64,000 bases of DNA from Elusimicrobia bacterium GWD2_63_28 (GCA_001799895.1 MGUI01000035.1:33015-97014); one strand, 5' to 3'; shown: positions 42,779 through 51,915, counted from the stretch's first letter. Made by a program: numbers and translations. Notes: generated from the letters alone by a model not told the origin.

Positions 42779-42831
42779 AGTTGTATCTTTTAATTATAGC
42801 AGATATGCGCGGGAGGACCGCCCTGAGCGGA

Positions 42832-43428
42832 TCAGAACAGCTTCAGGAGCGCCGGCAGCAGGCCCCGCAGCGCCCGGGCCCTGTGGCTGACCGCGTTCTT
42901 TTCCTCTTCGGAAAATTCAGCGAGGGTACGCGGCCCGGCCCCCACCTCGAACAGCGGGTCGTAGCCGAAGCCGTTGGCCCCGCGGAGGGCCGCGGTTATG
43001 CGCCCTTCCAGCGTACCCCGGGAGGTCCTCGTTTCCCCGGAGGGCAGGGCCAGCGCGGTCACGCAGGCGAAGCGCGCCGCGCGCCGCTCCGGGCCCAGCC
43101 CGGCCAGCGCGGCCAGCAGTTTAGAGTTATTGGCGGCGTAAGAGGCCTTTTCACCGGCGTAGCGGGCGGAGCGCACGCCGGGCGCGCCGCCGAGGGCGTC
43201 CACCTCCAGCCCGGTATCGTCAGCCAGCGCCGGCAGGCCGGTGAAGCGGGCGGCGGCCAGGGCCTTCTTCAGCGCGTTGCCCTCCAGCGAGGGGCTGTCT
43301 TCCTCGGCGGCGGCCGCCCCCGGGAAGGAGGAAAGGGCCTTCAGGGCGGCGGGCAGGCCGGGCAGGATCGCGCGGATCTCGGAGAGTTTGTGCGGGTTGA
43401 AAGTGGCGATGACGAGTATTTTTTCCAT
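42832..43428 (-). CDS. rdgB: XTP/dITP pyrophosphatase RdgB (HAM1)
   Basis: 198 aa housekeeping enzyme that hydrolyses deaminated purine nucleoside triphosphates so they are not built into DNA. Signatures: IATFNPHKLSEIRAIL at the N-terminus, ALADDTGLEVDALGGAPGVRSARYAG (substrate and metal site), NGFGYDPLFE and SHRARAL. It is divergent from the large TPR gene, with only 16 bp between the two start codons. Confidence 0.95.
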   Translation of the reverse strand: MEKILVIATFNPHKLSEIRAILPGLPAALKALSSFPGAAAAEEDSPSLEGNALKKALAAARFTGLPALADDTGLEVDALGGAPGVRSARYAGEKASYAANNSKLLAALAGLGPERRAARFACVTALALPSGETRTSRGTLEGRITAALRGANGFGYDPLFEVGAGPRTLAEFSEEEKNAVSHRARALRGLLPALLKLF

Positions 43429-43444
43429 CTAAATGTAATAAAAT

Positions 43445-45823
43445 ATGTCGGTGGACGAGAATCCCGTAAATCTTAACATTTTTGAAGGAGCGCCGAACCG
43501 CGTCCTGGATGCCCTCCCGCTTTTCGACAAGGTGGCGGGCGCGGCGCTGCCGGTGCGGCTGGAAACGTCGGGCCAGGCGAAGTTCTACACCCTCGCGGAT
43601 TTCACCGAAGCCGGGCGCCAGGCGCTGGCCGCCTTCACCTCGGAAGAGCTGCTGAACCCGCCGCTGATAAAGCAGGGCCTCGCCGAGACCGCCGCGCTTT
43701 TCTTCCACGCCCCCGTCCACGACGTTTTTGTCTTCAACCCGCGCCACCCGCAGTCCCGCCTCAGGACTGAGCCGCTGAAGCTTTCCCGCAGGGAAGTTTC
43801 GCTGCTGGCCGGTTTCCTGAAGTCCGGGGCCAAGGCCGGCGCCGGCGACCCCGTACGGGCCGCCGCCTCCGAACTGGCGCTGGGCAACCTGCACGGGGCC
43901 CATTACCTTTACGCGCTGGCGGAAGCCAGGAACCCCGCTTCCCGGGCCCGGTATCCGCTGTGCTCGGCGCTGGTGGAGCTGGGCCTGCTGCAGGAAGCCT
44001 ACGACCTGCTGAAAGCCGACTGGGACCCCGAGGGCAGGCTGCTGCTGGCCGTCATACACCGCAAGACGGGCAATCCCGGAGAGGCCCGCAAGATCCTCGC
44101 CGCCCTGGAACAGGTCTCGCCGCTCGTCGAACGCAGGTCGATAGAGACGGCCTGGCTCGACCTGGAAGAGGGCAAAGAGGAGGAGGCGCAGAAAGCCTTC
44201 CAGAAGATCTCCTCCTCCGCCTTCGACAAGGTTGAAGCCCTCTCCGGCCTCGGCGCCGCCCTCGCCAGGACCGCCTTCAAGGCCAAGGACAAGGGCCGCC
44301 TGGCGGCCGCCGCCACGGCCCTCCGGTCGGCGCTGGTCACGCCTTCTCCCGCCTCCTGCCGCATCTTTTTCCAGCTGGGCAACCTCTACTTCCGCTCGGG
44401 GGACATCGTGCAGGCCGAGGCCTGCTACCGCCGCTCGGCGGCGCTGGCCCCGGCGGTGCAGGCCCTGGCCAACCTGACGCTGACGCTGATAAAGGCCGGC
44501 AAGCACGCCGAGGCCGCCGCGGTCGCGGCCCAGGTGGCGCTCACCGACCCGGCCTCGGCCAAGCGCCTCTCCGCGGAATTTCCAAAGGACAGGCTGGAGG
44601 AACTCTTCCATGCGGAAGAACAGCCCGCCCCGGCGCCGGCACCGGAGATCCCGGCGGCGCCCCCGCCCCGCGCGGCCCCGCTGCCCATGCCCGCGGCCCC
44701 GGCCCCGGTTCCGGAGGCCCCGGCCCCGGTTCCGGAGACCCCGGCCAAGCCTCAGCCTTCGGGGCTCGACAGCGCGGCCGGCAGTTTTAAATTTATAAAC
44801 CCCAACGCGGCGCCCCCGGCCCGCGCCGAGGCCCCGTCCCTGCTGGCGCCGGCCGCGCCCCGCGACGCCTCGGTTTCCGGCAGGAGCAGGGCGCAGCAGG
44901 CCCCCGCGCCGCAGCAGGTGGAGATCGAGACTTTCCGCGACGTGATGGCGGCCCACGACGCCCCGACGGAGGAGGAGAGCCGCAAGGACGATTTCATCTC
45001 GCGGGCCTTCAGGCTGGCCTCCGACCTGGAGGACGAGTTCGGCCGCAAGATCTATTTCAACCTCGACGGCCTCAGCGAAGTGGAAAAGAAGCTGCGCCTG
45101 CAGTTCATCAAGGCCAGGAGCAGCCAGCAGGGCAACATAGACACGGTCAAGAGCTGCGCGGCCTTCCTCTGCTATTTCCTGCAGGAGCGGCACAAGGGCA
45201 GGCTGCTGAAACTGACGGATTTCGACCCCTGGGGCTGGCCCATGGTCTTCGAACTGCCCGGCAAGAAGGTCACGACCTACCCCGTGCAGCGCGTCTGGCG
45301 CCTGCTCTGGGATGAGACCGTGCCCGAGCCGGGCTGGCTTACCCGCTACGCGAACTGGCTGACCGACACCCTAAAGGACCCGGCCCAGCCTCCCGGCGGC
45401 GCCGGGGCTGTCCGCGCCAGGGTGATGAGCCATCCCGAAAAGCTGATCGACGCGCATACCGAGCACCGGCGGATGCTGGTGCTGGTGAGCTCGCTCAGCG
45501 AAACCTCGGGCATAGAGATAGGCCGCACCGGCCTGATCAAGCTGGAAAACGTAATCAAGAGCAATTTCAGGCCCAACATCCCCCCCACTACCGACGGCTG
45601 GAAGCTGCTGCGCTGCTACGGCCACCTGCTGGCGGCCGTGCTCGAGAGGGATTTCAAGGCCGCCTGGTACAACGTGGACGGCGAGGACGGCGGCTGGTCC
45701 ATGCAGCTGCCGTGGAAAGATTTCGTTTTCCCGCTCGGCAAGGTTTACAAGACCGCCTCCAACCGCGACGACCTGAGCGCCTACTACGACGCCATGCTGA
45801 CCGAAAAGCTCAAGTACCGGTAG
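43445..45823 (+). CDS. Large TPR-containing protein of unknown function
   Basis: 792 aa, no signal peptide. Residues ~130-390 are helical repeats (TPR-like; ARKILAALEQVSPLVERRS, GDIVQAEACYRRSAALAP). Residues ~395-500 are a Pro/Ala-rich linker with PAPVPE repeats. The C-terminal ~290 residues form a folded domain (LEDEFGRKIYFNLDGLSEVEKKLRLQFIK...WPMVFELPGKKVTTYPVQRVWRLLWDE) that I cannot assign. Probably cytoplasmic. Start-codon spacing to rdgB leaves almost no room for a leader. A terminator after it is not obvious. Confidence 0.75.
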   Translation: MSVDENPVNLNIFEGAPNRVLDALPLFDKVAGAALPVRLETSGQAKFYTLADFTEAGRQALAAFTSEELLNPPLIKQGLAETAALFFHAPVHDVFVFNPRHPQSRLRTEPLKLSRREVSLLAGFLKSGAKAGAGDPVRAAASELALGNLHGAHYLYALAEARNPASRARYPLCSALVELGLLQEAYDLLKADWDPEGRLLLAVIHRKTGNPGEARKILAALEQVSPLVERRSIETAWLDLEEGKEEEAQKAFQKISSSAFDKVEALSGLGAALARTAFKAKDKGRLAAAATALRSALVTPSPASCRIFFQLGNLYFRSGDIVQAEACYRRSAALAPAVQALANLTLTLIKAGKHAEAAAVAAQVALTDPASAKRLSAEFPKDRLEELFHAEEQPAPAPAPEIPAAPPPRAAPLPMPAAPAPVPEAPAPVPETPAKPQPSGLDSAAGSFKFINPNAAPPARAEAPSLLAPAAPRDASVSGRSRAQQAPAPQQVEIETFRDVMAAHDAPTEEESRKDDFISRAFRLASDLEDEFGRKIYFNLDGLSEVEKKLRLQFIKARSSQQGNIDTVKSCAAFLCYFLQERHKGRLLKLTDFDPWGWPMVFELPGKKVTTYPVQRVWRLLWDETVPEPGWLTRYANWLTDTLKDPAQPPGGAGAVRARVMSHPEKLIDAHTEHRRMLVLVSSLSETSGIEIGRTGLIKLENVIKSNFRPNIPPTTDGWKLLRCYGHLLAAVLERDFKAAWYNVDGEDGGWSMQLPWKDFVFPLGKVYKTASNRDDLSAYYDAMLTEKLKYR

Positions 45824-45917
45824 CCGGTCCCAGCCTCTCCTAGGCCTTTTGACCTTGATTCGGCCCCGCCTTTTCAGTAATAATTAATATAGTTATCCTA
45901 AAACTACGCACGGAGCT

Positions 45918-47270
45918 TTGATGATCTTCTCTTTGATTTCCCCCCTTCTGCTGGCCTCCGCTTTCGCCGCGCCCGCCCTGGATTCCCTGCCCGGCGCGCG
46001 GGAAGCCGCCGCGGTGCAGGCGCCCGCCCTGCCGGAAGCCCGCGAATGGACCGTGATGGTCTACATGAACGGCAAGAGCAACATCGAGCCTTTCGCCCTG
46101 GCGGACCTCAACCGTTTTGAAACTGTCGGCTCCACCGACAAGGTGGCCATCGTGGCCGAGATAGGCCGCTCCAAGGGCCTGGACAACGATACCGCGGCCG
46201 ACGGGGACTGGGCCGGCGTGCGCCGCTACTACGTGACGAAAGACGCCGACGCGGAGCACATCGCCTCCCCCCTGCTGGCCGACCTGGGCGCCTCCGACAT
46301 GGGCGACTGGAAGCAGGCCGCCGCTTTCCTTAAATGGGCGCGGGCCGAGTACCCGGCCAAGAAATACCTCTTTGTAATCTGGGACCACGGCTGGGGCTGG
46401 CTGGACCCGTTGAAGCCGGGCGTCCCGGAGGAAGGGACCAAGTCCATCTCCCACGACTTCGTGACCGGCAACTACATCGCCACGCGGCAGATGGGCAGGA
46501 TCTTCAAGGAAGCCGGCAAGGTGGACATGTACGTCTCCATGGCCTGCTTCATGCAGATGGCCGAGGTGGCCTACGAGCTCAAGGACGGCGCCGACGTGAT
46601 AGTGGGCGCGGAAGAAGTAATACAGCTGCCCAGCCTCAACTGGGAGGGCTTCTTAGCCCAACTGGCCGCGAACCCCGCCGCCAGGCCGGAAACGGCCGGC
46701 GCCTACATGGTGGACACCTTCAAGGAAATGTATTCCCGCCCCGAGATGCAGGAACTGCTGGCGCAGGGCGGCTACGGCACGCAGCTTTCAGCCATCCGCG
46801 GCGGCAAGCTGAGGGAGCTCGCCAAAAAGGTCAAAGGCTGGGCCTCGCTGGCCATGGCCGCCGACGACAGGGCCGCGCTGGCCAGGGCCAAGGCCGACGT
46901 GGTGCGCTTCGAGATAGGCGACCCGTCCACCGACCCGGACAAGCGGATCGCCTTCTACGGCGACCTGCACCATTTCGTCGAGCTGGCCGCCCGCCACGCC
47001 GACAAGTCCCGCCCCGGCGCCGCCACGGCGCTGGCCGCCGGCGCGGAACTCAATAAGTTCATAACGTCCGAGCTGGTCATAAAGAACGCCGCCCTCGGCC
47101 GTGACCGCACCGGCAAGGACTTCTCCGCCGTGAAAGGCCTGGCCGTCAATGTCCCCGGCAGGCCCGGCACGCTGATCGAATATTACCCCACCTACTCAAA
47201 ACTCTCCTTCGCGCGGGACAGCGGCTGGGAGACCTTCATGAAATACCTCGACGGGATAGAAAACAGGTAG
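45918..47270 (+). CDS. Clostripain-family (C11) cysteine peptidase, second paralogue
   Basis: 450 aa, secreted. Core from EWTVMVYMNGKSN (42-54), catalytic His156 in WDHGWGW and Cys209 in SMACFMQMAEVAYEL. It aligns along its length with the protein at 14503-15942 but lacks that protein's aromatic/Gly-rich insert. ACGGAG lies before the ATG and a TATAGT-like -10 about 30 bp upstream. Its TAG stop uses the TA at the left edge of the MITE-like element plus the first G of that element, so its native end may have been lost. Confidence 0.9.
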   Translation: MMIFSLISPLLLASAFAAPALDSLPGAREAAAVQAPALPEAREWTVMVYMNGKSNIEPFALADLNRFETVGSTDKVAIVAEIGRSKGLDNDTAADGDWAGVRRYYVTKDADAEHIASPLLADLGASDMGDWKQAAAFLKWARAEYPAKKYLFVIWDHGWGWLDPLKPGVPEEGTKSISHDFVTGNYIATRQMGRIFKEAGKVDMYVSMACFMQMAEVAYELKDGADVIVGAEEVIQLPSLNWEGFLAQLAANPAARPETAGAYMVDTFKEMYSRPEMQELLAQGGYGTQLSAIRGGKLRELAKKVKGWASLAMAADDRAALARAKADVVRFEIGDPSTDPDKRIAFYGDLHHFVELAARHADKSRPGAATALAAGAELNKFITSELVIKNAALGRDRTGKDFSAVKGLAVNVPGRPGTLIEYYPTYSKLSFARDSGWETFMKYLDGIENR

Positions 47271-47384
47271 GGGACGCTGATGACTATATGACTATTTCCA
47301 CGGCGAAGTTCCCGGATGTATCCTAAAACAACCCCCCAATTTACACGTGTCACAAAATAGTCATATAGTCATCAGCGTCCCCTA
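47268..47384. mobile_element. MITE-like element flanked by TA, with 27-bp terminal inverted repeats
   Basis: The element is 47270-47382 (113 bp). Its ends are perfect 27-bp inverted repeats, beginning GGGGACGCTGATGACTATAT and mirrored at the right end; with the TA at each side (47268-47269 and 47383-47384) the match is 29 bp. TA duplication is the mark of IS630/Tc1-mariner-type transposition. The 59-bp centre encodes nothing. No transposase and no second copy are in this window. Confidence 0.8.
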
Positions 47385-48192
47385 CCAATCCTCTTTCGCG
47401 CCCGCTTTTTTATTACTGGACAGGGAGCAGCGCAGGGCGCTGTCGGCCTATTACGGCTTCGCGCGCGCGGCCGACGACATCGCCGACGACCCGGCCGCGC
47501 CGGCCGAAGAGAAGCGCGCGCGGCTGGCCGCCTGGCGCGACGGCGTGGAAGGACTTTTCTCCGGGGAGGTCCCGGACACCCCGCTGGCCAGGGACCTGGC
47601 GCGCGCGATAGCGGCCTTCCCTCTGAAGAAAGAGCATTTCCTGCTGGTGCTGGAAGGCGTGGAGATGGACCTGGAGCCCGGCGGCTTCGGCACGCTCGGC
47701 GACCTGGAGGCCTACATGCACCGCGTGGCCTCGGCGGTGGGCCTGGCCTGCCTGGCCGTCTTCCGCTACGAAGACAAATCGGGCCCGCAGCTGGCCGGGC
47801 GGCTCGGCTGCGCCGTGCAGCTTACCAACATCATACGCGACGCCGCGGAAGATTACGCCGCGGGCCGCGTCTACCTGCCGCGGGAGGACCTGGAGCGCTT
47901 CGGCTGCCGGCCGGAGGACCTCGGCGGTTCCAATTACCCCCCCAATTTTATAGAATTGATGCAATTCGAAGCCGAGCGCGCCCGCGGGTTTTACGCCGGG
48001 GCGCTGGCCCTGGCCGCCGGGGAGCAGAAACGCAGGCTGGCACCGGCGCTGGTGATGGGAGCCCTCTACCGGGAACTGCTCGAGAAGATGGCGAGGGGCG
48101 GCTTCAGGATAAAAGAGGGGCGGACGCGCCTGTCGGGCGCGGAAAAACTGCGGGCTCTTTACAGGGCCTGGGCAGACTACCGGAGAATTTAA
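47347..48192 (+). CDS. Squalene/phytoene synthase family protein with a MITE-derived N-terminus
   Basis: 281 aa from a GTG at 47347. Head-to-head condensation of two prenyl diphosphates (hopanoid or carotenoid route). The first Asp motif is AADDIADD, the second is [21 protein letters not shown] and the [17 protein letters not shown] start of the fold are also seen. The first 12 codons ([12 protein letters not shown]) lie in the MITE-like element, the GTG has no ribosome-binding site, and homologues usually have 15-25 more residues before SSF. The gene therefore looks 5'-replaced; it may be a pseudogene or expressed from the borrowed start. Confidence 0.8.
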   Translation: MSQNSHIVISVPYQSSFAPAFLLLDREQRRALSAYYGFARAADDIADDPAAPAEEKRARLAAWRDGVEGLFSGEVPDTPLARDLARAIAAFPLKKEHFLLVLEGVEMDLEPGGFGTLGDLEAYMHRVASAVGLACLAVFRYEDKSGPQLAGRLGCAVQLTNIIRDAAEDYAAGRVYLPREDLERFGCRPEDLGGSNYPPNFIELMQFEAERARGFYAGALALAAGEQKRRLAPALVMGALYRELLEKMARGGFRIKEGRTRLSGAEKLRALYRAWADYRRI

Positions 48193-48194
48193 CC

Positions 48195-48758
48195 ATGCTT
48201 AAACCTGATTCGTGGATACGCGAGATGTGCCGCAAGCGCAAGATGATCGCCCCCTTCGTGGAGGGCCTGGTGGCCAAGGGCAAGGTCTCCTACGGCCTGT
48301 CCTCCTACGGCTACGACATCAGGGTCTCCGACGAGTACAAGGTCTTCACCGACGTGCACAACTGCGTGGTGGACCCCAAGGCTTTCAACGACAAGTCCTT
48401 CGTGGACATCAGGGGCCCGCACTGCATCGTGCCGGCCCATTCCTTCGCGCTGGCCCGCTCGGTGGAATATTTCAGGATCCCGCGCGGCGTCATAGGCCTC
48501 TGCATAGGCAAGAGCACCTACGCCCGCTGCGGCATCGTGGTCAACATCACCCCGCTGGAACCGGAATGGGAAGGCCACCTGACGCTGGAAATTTCCAACA
48601 CCACGCCGCTGCCGGCCAAGATCTATTCCAACGAGGGCATAGCGCAGCTGGTCTTCCTCGGGGCCGAGGACGAATGCGAAACCTCTTATAAGGACAGGAA
48701 GGGCAAGTATCAGGCCCAGCGCGGCGTAACGCTGCCGCGCATCCTGAAGCCGCGCTGA
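48195..48758 (+). CDS. dcd: dCTP deaminase
   Basis: 187 aa trimeric enzyme that converts dCTP to dUTP on the route to dTMP. Family motifs: [17 protein letters not shown] near residues 33-50, [31 protein letters not shown] with the catalytic Ser, Arg and Glu, and the C-terminal [21 protein letters not shown] lies at good spacing before the ATG, 2 bp after the synthase stop. Confidence 0.96.
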   Translation: MLKPDSWIREMCRKRKMIAPFVEGLVAKGKVSYGLSSYGYDIRVSDEYKVFTDVHNCVVDPKAFNDKSFVDIRGPHCIVPAHSFALARSVEYFRIPRGVIGLCIGKSTYARCGIVVNITPLEPEWEGHLTLEISNTTPLPAKIYSNEGIAQLVFLGAEDECETSYKDRKGKYQAQRGVTLPRILKPR

Positions 48759-48759
48759 C

Positions 48760-50769
48760 ATGAATAACGGGGGCCCTGGTAAATTAACGGCGGCGGCGAT
48801 CCTGCTGGCGGCGCTGCTGGCGCCGGCCGGCGCGGCCGACGAGCTGAACCGGGCGCGCGAAGCGGCGGCCCTGGGCTCCGAGGCGCGGGCCTTCGACCTG
48901 GCCCTGGAGGGACTGAAAGCCTCCCCGCGGGACCGCGAGCTTTTCCTTTTCGCCGTCGAGCTGCTGCCGGAGAATTCCCCGGCCAGGGCCAGACAGCTTT
49001 CCGCGGCCGCCGGCGCGGCGCTGGCCAAAGACAAATCCGATTACGCCTGGTACCTCGGCGCCTGCAAGGCGCTGCGCGTGCTGGGCAAAGGTCCGGAAGC
49101 CCTCTCCAACTGCAAGAAGGCCCTGGAGCTGGACCCGACGGCATACCCCGTCTACCGTGAACTGGGCCTCACCCACGCCGCCGCCGGCAGCCCCAGGAAG
49201 GCCGCCGAAACCCTGGCCCAGGGCGTGGAGATCTCTTCTTCCAGCTACCAGGCCCATTATCACCTGGCGCGCGTGCTGGAGAAGCGCGGGGACCTGTCCC
49301 GGGCGGGCGCCTCCTACCGGAGGGCCCTGGCCCTGGCCAAAACCGACGCCGGCCTGGAGGCCGGCTATTACCGCGCCCTGATAAAAGCCGGGATCAAGCG
49401 CGCTGAAATCAAAAGACAAAAAGCCCGCGGCAAGCTGGCGGAGCCAGCGGCCCCGCAGCGCAAGCAGCTGGCGGAAGCCTGCCTGGCGAAGTTCCGCGAG
49501 GAATTCCTGAAGGACAATCTGGGTATGGCCCTGCAGCAGAGCGACGCCTGCCTGAAATTCGCCCCCTCCGACCCCGGCCTGGCGGCGGAGCGCGCGCCCC
49601 TGATGGTGCGCCTGGGCAAGTACGACGAAGGCGTAGCTGAATACGAAAGGGCCGCCGGCCTTTACGGCCGGAACCCAGCCGCGGCGCTGCTGCGCGTGAA
49701 GGCTGCGGAGACCTGGCAGAAGCTGGGGCGGCCCGAGAAGGCGCTGGCGCAATACAGGCTGGCCGCGGCCGCCAACCCGCAGGACATGAACGCGCTGAAA
49801 GGCCTGGCCGCGGCGCAGGAGGCGCGCTCGGATTTCAGCGGGGCCATGGAAACCTACGCGGATATTTTAAAGCTGGAGCCCGGCAACGCCGCGGCCCGCG
49901 CGCGCCGCGAGGAGCTGAAGGCCTCGACGCTGACCAGCGCGCAGATCATGGAAGAGCTGAAACTCCGGCAGGCCTTCGACGAGAAAAAGACCGCCCTGCA
50001 GCCCGACGACATTAAGCTTTTCAAGGCCATCAAGGCCGCCGAGATAGACGGAGCGGTGGATTATTTAAGGAAGAAGGTCCCCACCGCGAGGGGCGTATTC
50101 ATCTCCACCGCCACTCCCGAAGGCACCAGGCTGCTGCTGAGCGGCGCCGGCTACAACTACTATCTTTCCCACGCCTCCAGGGACGCGGTCAAGTTCTTCG
50201 AGTCCGAGGGAGTGGGCATGCGCGAGATCTTCAAGTTGAGGACCCAGGCCGGCGCCCCGGTCTTCAATCCCGCCGGCAAGCTGACCTCCGAAGGCGAGGA
50301 TTTCTGGCGGAAGTCGGCGCCCGGCCGGAAGACCTGGCTGCTCTCCTACGAACCTGTGCCGGACAGCCCCCAGGCCGTGCAGGCCAATAAAGATATTGCC
50401 GAGGCCGAGAAGAGCGGCTACCGGGAGATCTCTGAGCCGGAGTACCTCTGGCTGCTGCGCGCCACCGACTGCCCGGAAGAGGTGCTGCAGAAGAACCCGA
50501 TCAACCTGAAGGTTATAAACGACGGGGCCAGGGTCCGCTACCTGCTCTGCTACATAGACAACACCATCTGCTTCAACGCGCACAATGCCAAGCTGCCCGG
50601 CTACATAGAGGCGTACCGGGCCGGCGACGACTATATTTCGGACGCCAAAACCTCCACCGCCTTCTTCGGCACGGGCGCGGTTAAGAAGCGCCGCTTCTGC
50701 GAGAACGGCAAGGTCTGGGACGGCGGCCTGGACGGCCCCGACCCCGTAAAAGCCGGCGCCCCGCGCTGA
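48760..50769 (+). CDS. Exported TPR protein with an unassigned C-terminal domain
   Basis: 669 aa. Signal peptide (TAAAILLAALLAPAGAA), then at least six TPR units over residues ~25-390 (GPEALSNCKKALELDPTAYPVYRE; RPEKALAQYRLAAAANPQDMNALKGLA). The last ~250 residues (FKAIKAAEIDGAVDYLRKKVPTARGVFIST to the end) contain YFLSHASRD-like and LLCYIDNTICFNAHNAK segments and resemble no family I know. It starts one base after the dcd stop. Confidence 0.75.
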   Translation: MNNGGPGKLTAAAILLAALLAPAGAADELNRAREAAALGSEARAFDLALEGLKASPRDRELFLFAVELLPENSPARARQLSAAAGAALAKDKSDYAWYLGACKALRVLGKGPEALSNCKKALELDPTAYPVYRELGLTHAAAGSPRKAAETLAQGVEISSSSYQAHYHLARVLEKRGDLSRAGASYRRALALAKTDAGLEAGYYRALIKAGIKRAEIKRQKARGKLAEPAAPQRKQLAEACLAKFREEFLKDNLGMALQQSDACLKFAPSDPGLAAERAPLMVRLGKYDEGVAEYERAAGLYGRNPAAALLRVKAAETWQKLGRPEKALAQYRLAAAANPQDMNALKGLAAAQEARSDFSGAMETYADILKLEPGNAAARARREELKASTLTSAQIMEELKLRQAFDEKKTALQPDDIKLFKAIKAAEIDGAVDYLRKKVPTARGVFISTATPEGTRLLLSGAGYNYYLSHASRDAVKFFESEGVGMREIFKLRTQAGAPVFNPAGKLTSEGEDFWRKSAPGRKTWLLSYEPVPDSPQAVQANKDIAEAEKSGYREISEPEYLWLLRATDCPEEVLQKNPINLKVINDGARVRYLLCYIDNTICFNAHNAKLPGYIEAYRAGDDYISDAKTSTAFFGTGAVKKRRFCENGKVWDGGLDGPDPVKAGAPR

Positions 50770-50785
50770 GCCGCGCGGCCGGGTT

Positions 50786-50814
50786 TTGCACAAATCCGTG
50801 AAATTTGATATGAT
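50786..50814 (+). promoter_or_regulatory. rplM promoter, near-leaderless
   Basis: TTGCAC (50786-50791), 17 bp, TATGAT (50809-50814). The ATG follows nine bases after the -10, so any leader is about 2-3 nt. No Shine-Dalgarno sequence is present before rplM. Confidence 0.75.
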
Positions 50815-50823
50815 TATCCTACT

Positions 50824-51258
50824 ATGATACAGAAAACCACTTTGCCTAAAGCCGCTACGGCCGAAAAAACCAGGAAATGGCATTTCCTTGACGCTTCTGA
50901 CCAGGTGCTTGGCCGCCTTTCGACGAAAATCGCCGTGCTGCTCATGGGCAAGCACAAGCGCGATTACGCGCCGAACGTGGACTGCGGAGACTTCGTCGTC
51001 GTGACCAACACCGACAAGGTCCGCATCACCGGCAACAAGCTCGAGGACAAGTTCTACTTCCGCCACTCCGGCTACGCCAACGGCGCGAAGACCATCCCGT
51101 ACAAGCGCCAGATGGAAAACGATTCCACGCGGGTGCTCGAGCTGGCCGTCAAGCGCATGCTCGACGACAACAAGATGCGCGACCGCCGCCTGAAGCGCCT
51201 GCGCATTTTCTCCGGCGCGCAGACCCAGTTCCCCGTCCCGAAACCGGCGGCGAAGTAA
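50824..51258 (+). CDS. rplM: 50S ribosomal protein L13
   Basis: 144 aa, assembly-initiating protein of the large subunit. Core motifs KWHFLDASDQVLGRLSTKIAVLLMGKHKRDY and CGDFVVVTNTDKVRITGNK are unmistakable, and the C-terminal RRLKRLRIFSGAQ is basic. First gene of the conserved rplM-rpsI pair. Confidence 0.98.
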   Translation: MIQKTTLPKAATAEKTRKWHFLDASDQVLGRLSTKIAVLLMGKHKRDYAPNVDCGDFVVVTNTDKVRITGNKLEDKFYFRHSGYANGAKTIPYKRQMENDSTRVLELAVKRMLDDNKMRDRRLKRLRIFSGAQTQFPVPKPAAK

Positions 51259-51278
51259 ACAACAAAGGATAACAGACA

Positions 51279-51677
51279 ATGGAAAACAAAAATCTCATAC
51301 TGGCCACCGGCCGCCGCAAGACTTCCGTGGCGCAGATACGCATGTCCCAGGGCGGGGAAGGCAAGATGACCATCAACGCCAAGACCCCCGAGGATTATTT
51401 CGGCAACAACCCGCGCCTCCGCTACGAGATAAACAGGCCTTTAGAACTCACGAAGGACCAGAAGTTCGACTGCGTGATAAAGGTTAACGGCGGCGGCGTG
51501 TCCAGCCAGGCCGGCGCGATCCGCCACGGCATCTCCCGCGCCATCGCCAGCCTCGGCGACAGCTTCCGCGCTTCCATGAAGAAGGCCGGGTTCCTTACCC
51601 GCGATTCCCGCATGGTCGAGCGCAAGAAGCCCGGTATGCCCAAAGCGCGCAAACGCTTCCAGTTCTCCAAGCGCTAA
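51279..51677 (+). CDS. rpsI: 30S ribosomal protein S9
   Basis: 132 aa. TGRRKTSVAQIRMSQG at the N-terminus, KFDCVIKVNGGGVSSQAGAIRHGISRA, and the C-terminal tail FSKR that reaches the P-site tRNA. AAAGGA lies before the ATG; 20 bp from rplM. Confidence 0.98.
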   Translation: MENKNLILATGRRKTSVAQIRMSQGGEGKMTINAKTPEDYFGNNPRLRYEINRPLELTKDQKFDCVIKVNGGGVSSQAGAIRHGISRAIASLGDSFRASMKKAGFLTRDSRMVERKKPGMPKARKRFQFSKR

Positions 51678-51696
51678 AAGCGCCTGGTTCACTGCC

Positions 51697-51734
51697 AACC
51701 GCGGGAGGCCCCAAAGCCTCCCGCGGTTTTTTTA
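51697..51734 (+). terminator. Terminator of rplM-rpsI
   Basis: A 13-bp stem (51697-51709 with 51716-51728) with a 6-nt loop is followed by seven T residues. Confidence 0.93.
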
Positions 51735-51775
51735 TCCCCCCGCATCAAACAGCCAGCAGGAGACAAGAGAAGTTT

Positions 51776-51915
51776 AGGCGGCCTAGCGCAGGGGCAGGAT
51801 AAGAAAAACCGTCGGTGAGCCCGCCGCTTGCACAGCGCGGCGGGCGAGCACCGAGCGAGGTCACGGTGTGGCCGAGCGTGTTTTTCGTTCCTGCCCCTGC
51901 GGTAGGCCCCGACTG
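51776..51915. repeat. Long imperfect hairpin, possible structured RNA or decayed mobile element
   Basis: The outer arms GCCTAGCGCAGGGGCAGGA and the complement of the right side, 51887-51905, match at 18 of 19 positions, with a further AGAAAAAC/CGAAAAAC match inside. A nested stem CGGTG...GCCCGCCGC / GCGGCGGGC...CACCG closes the centre. The whole 51735-51983 gap has no credible gene. No clear TA or other target duplication flanks it. Confidence 0.5.

Noticed and set aside
43220..45193. 657-residue minus-strand frame opposite the large TPR gene
   Set aside because: Low-complexity Gly/Arg/Leu translation typical of antisense GC-rich DNA; it also overlaps rdgB and has no ribosome-binding site or family signal.
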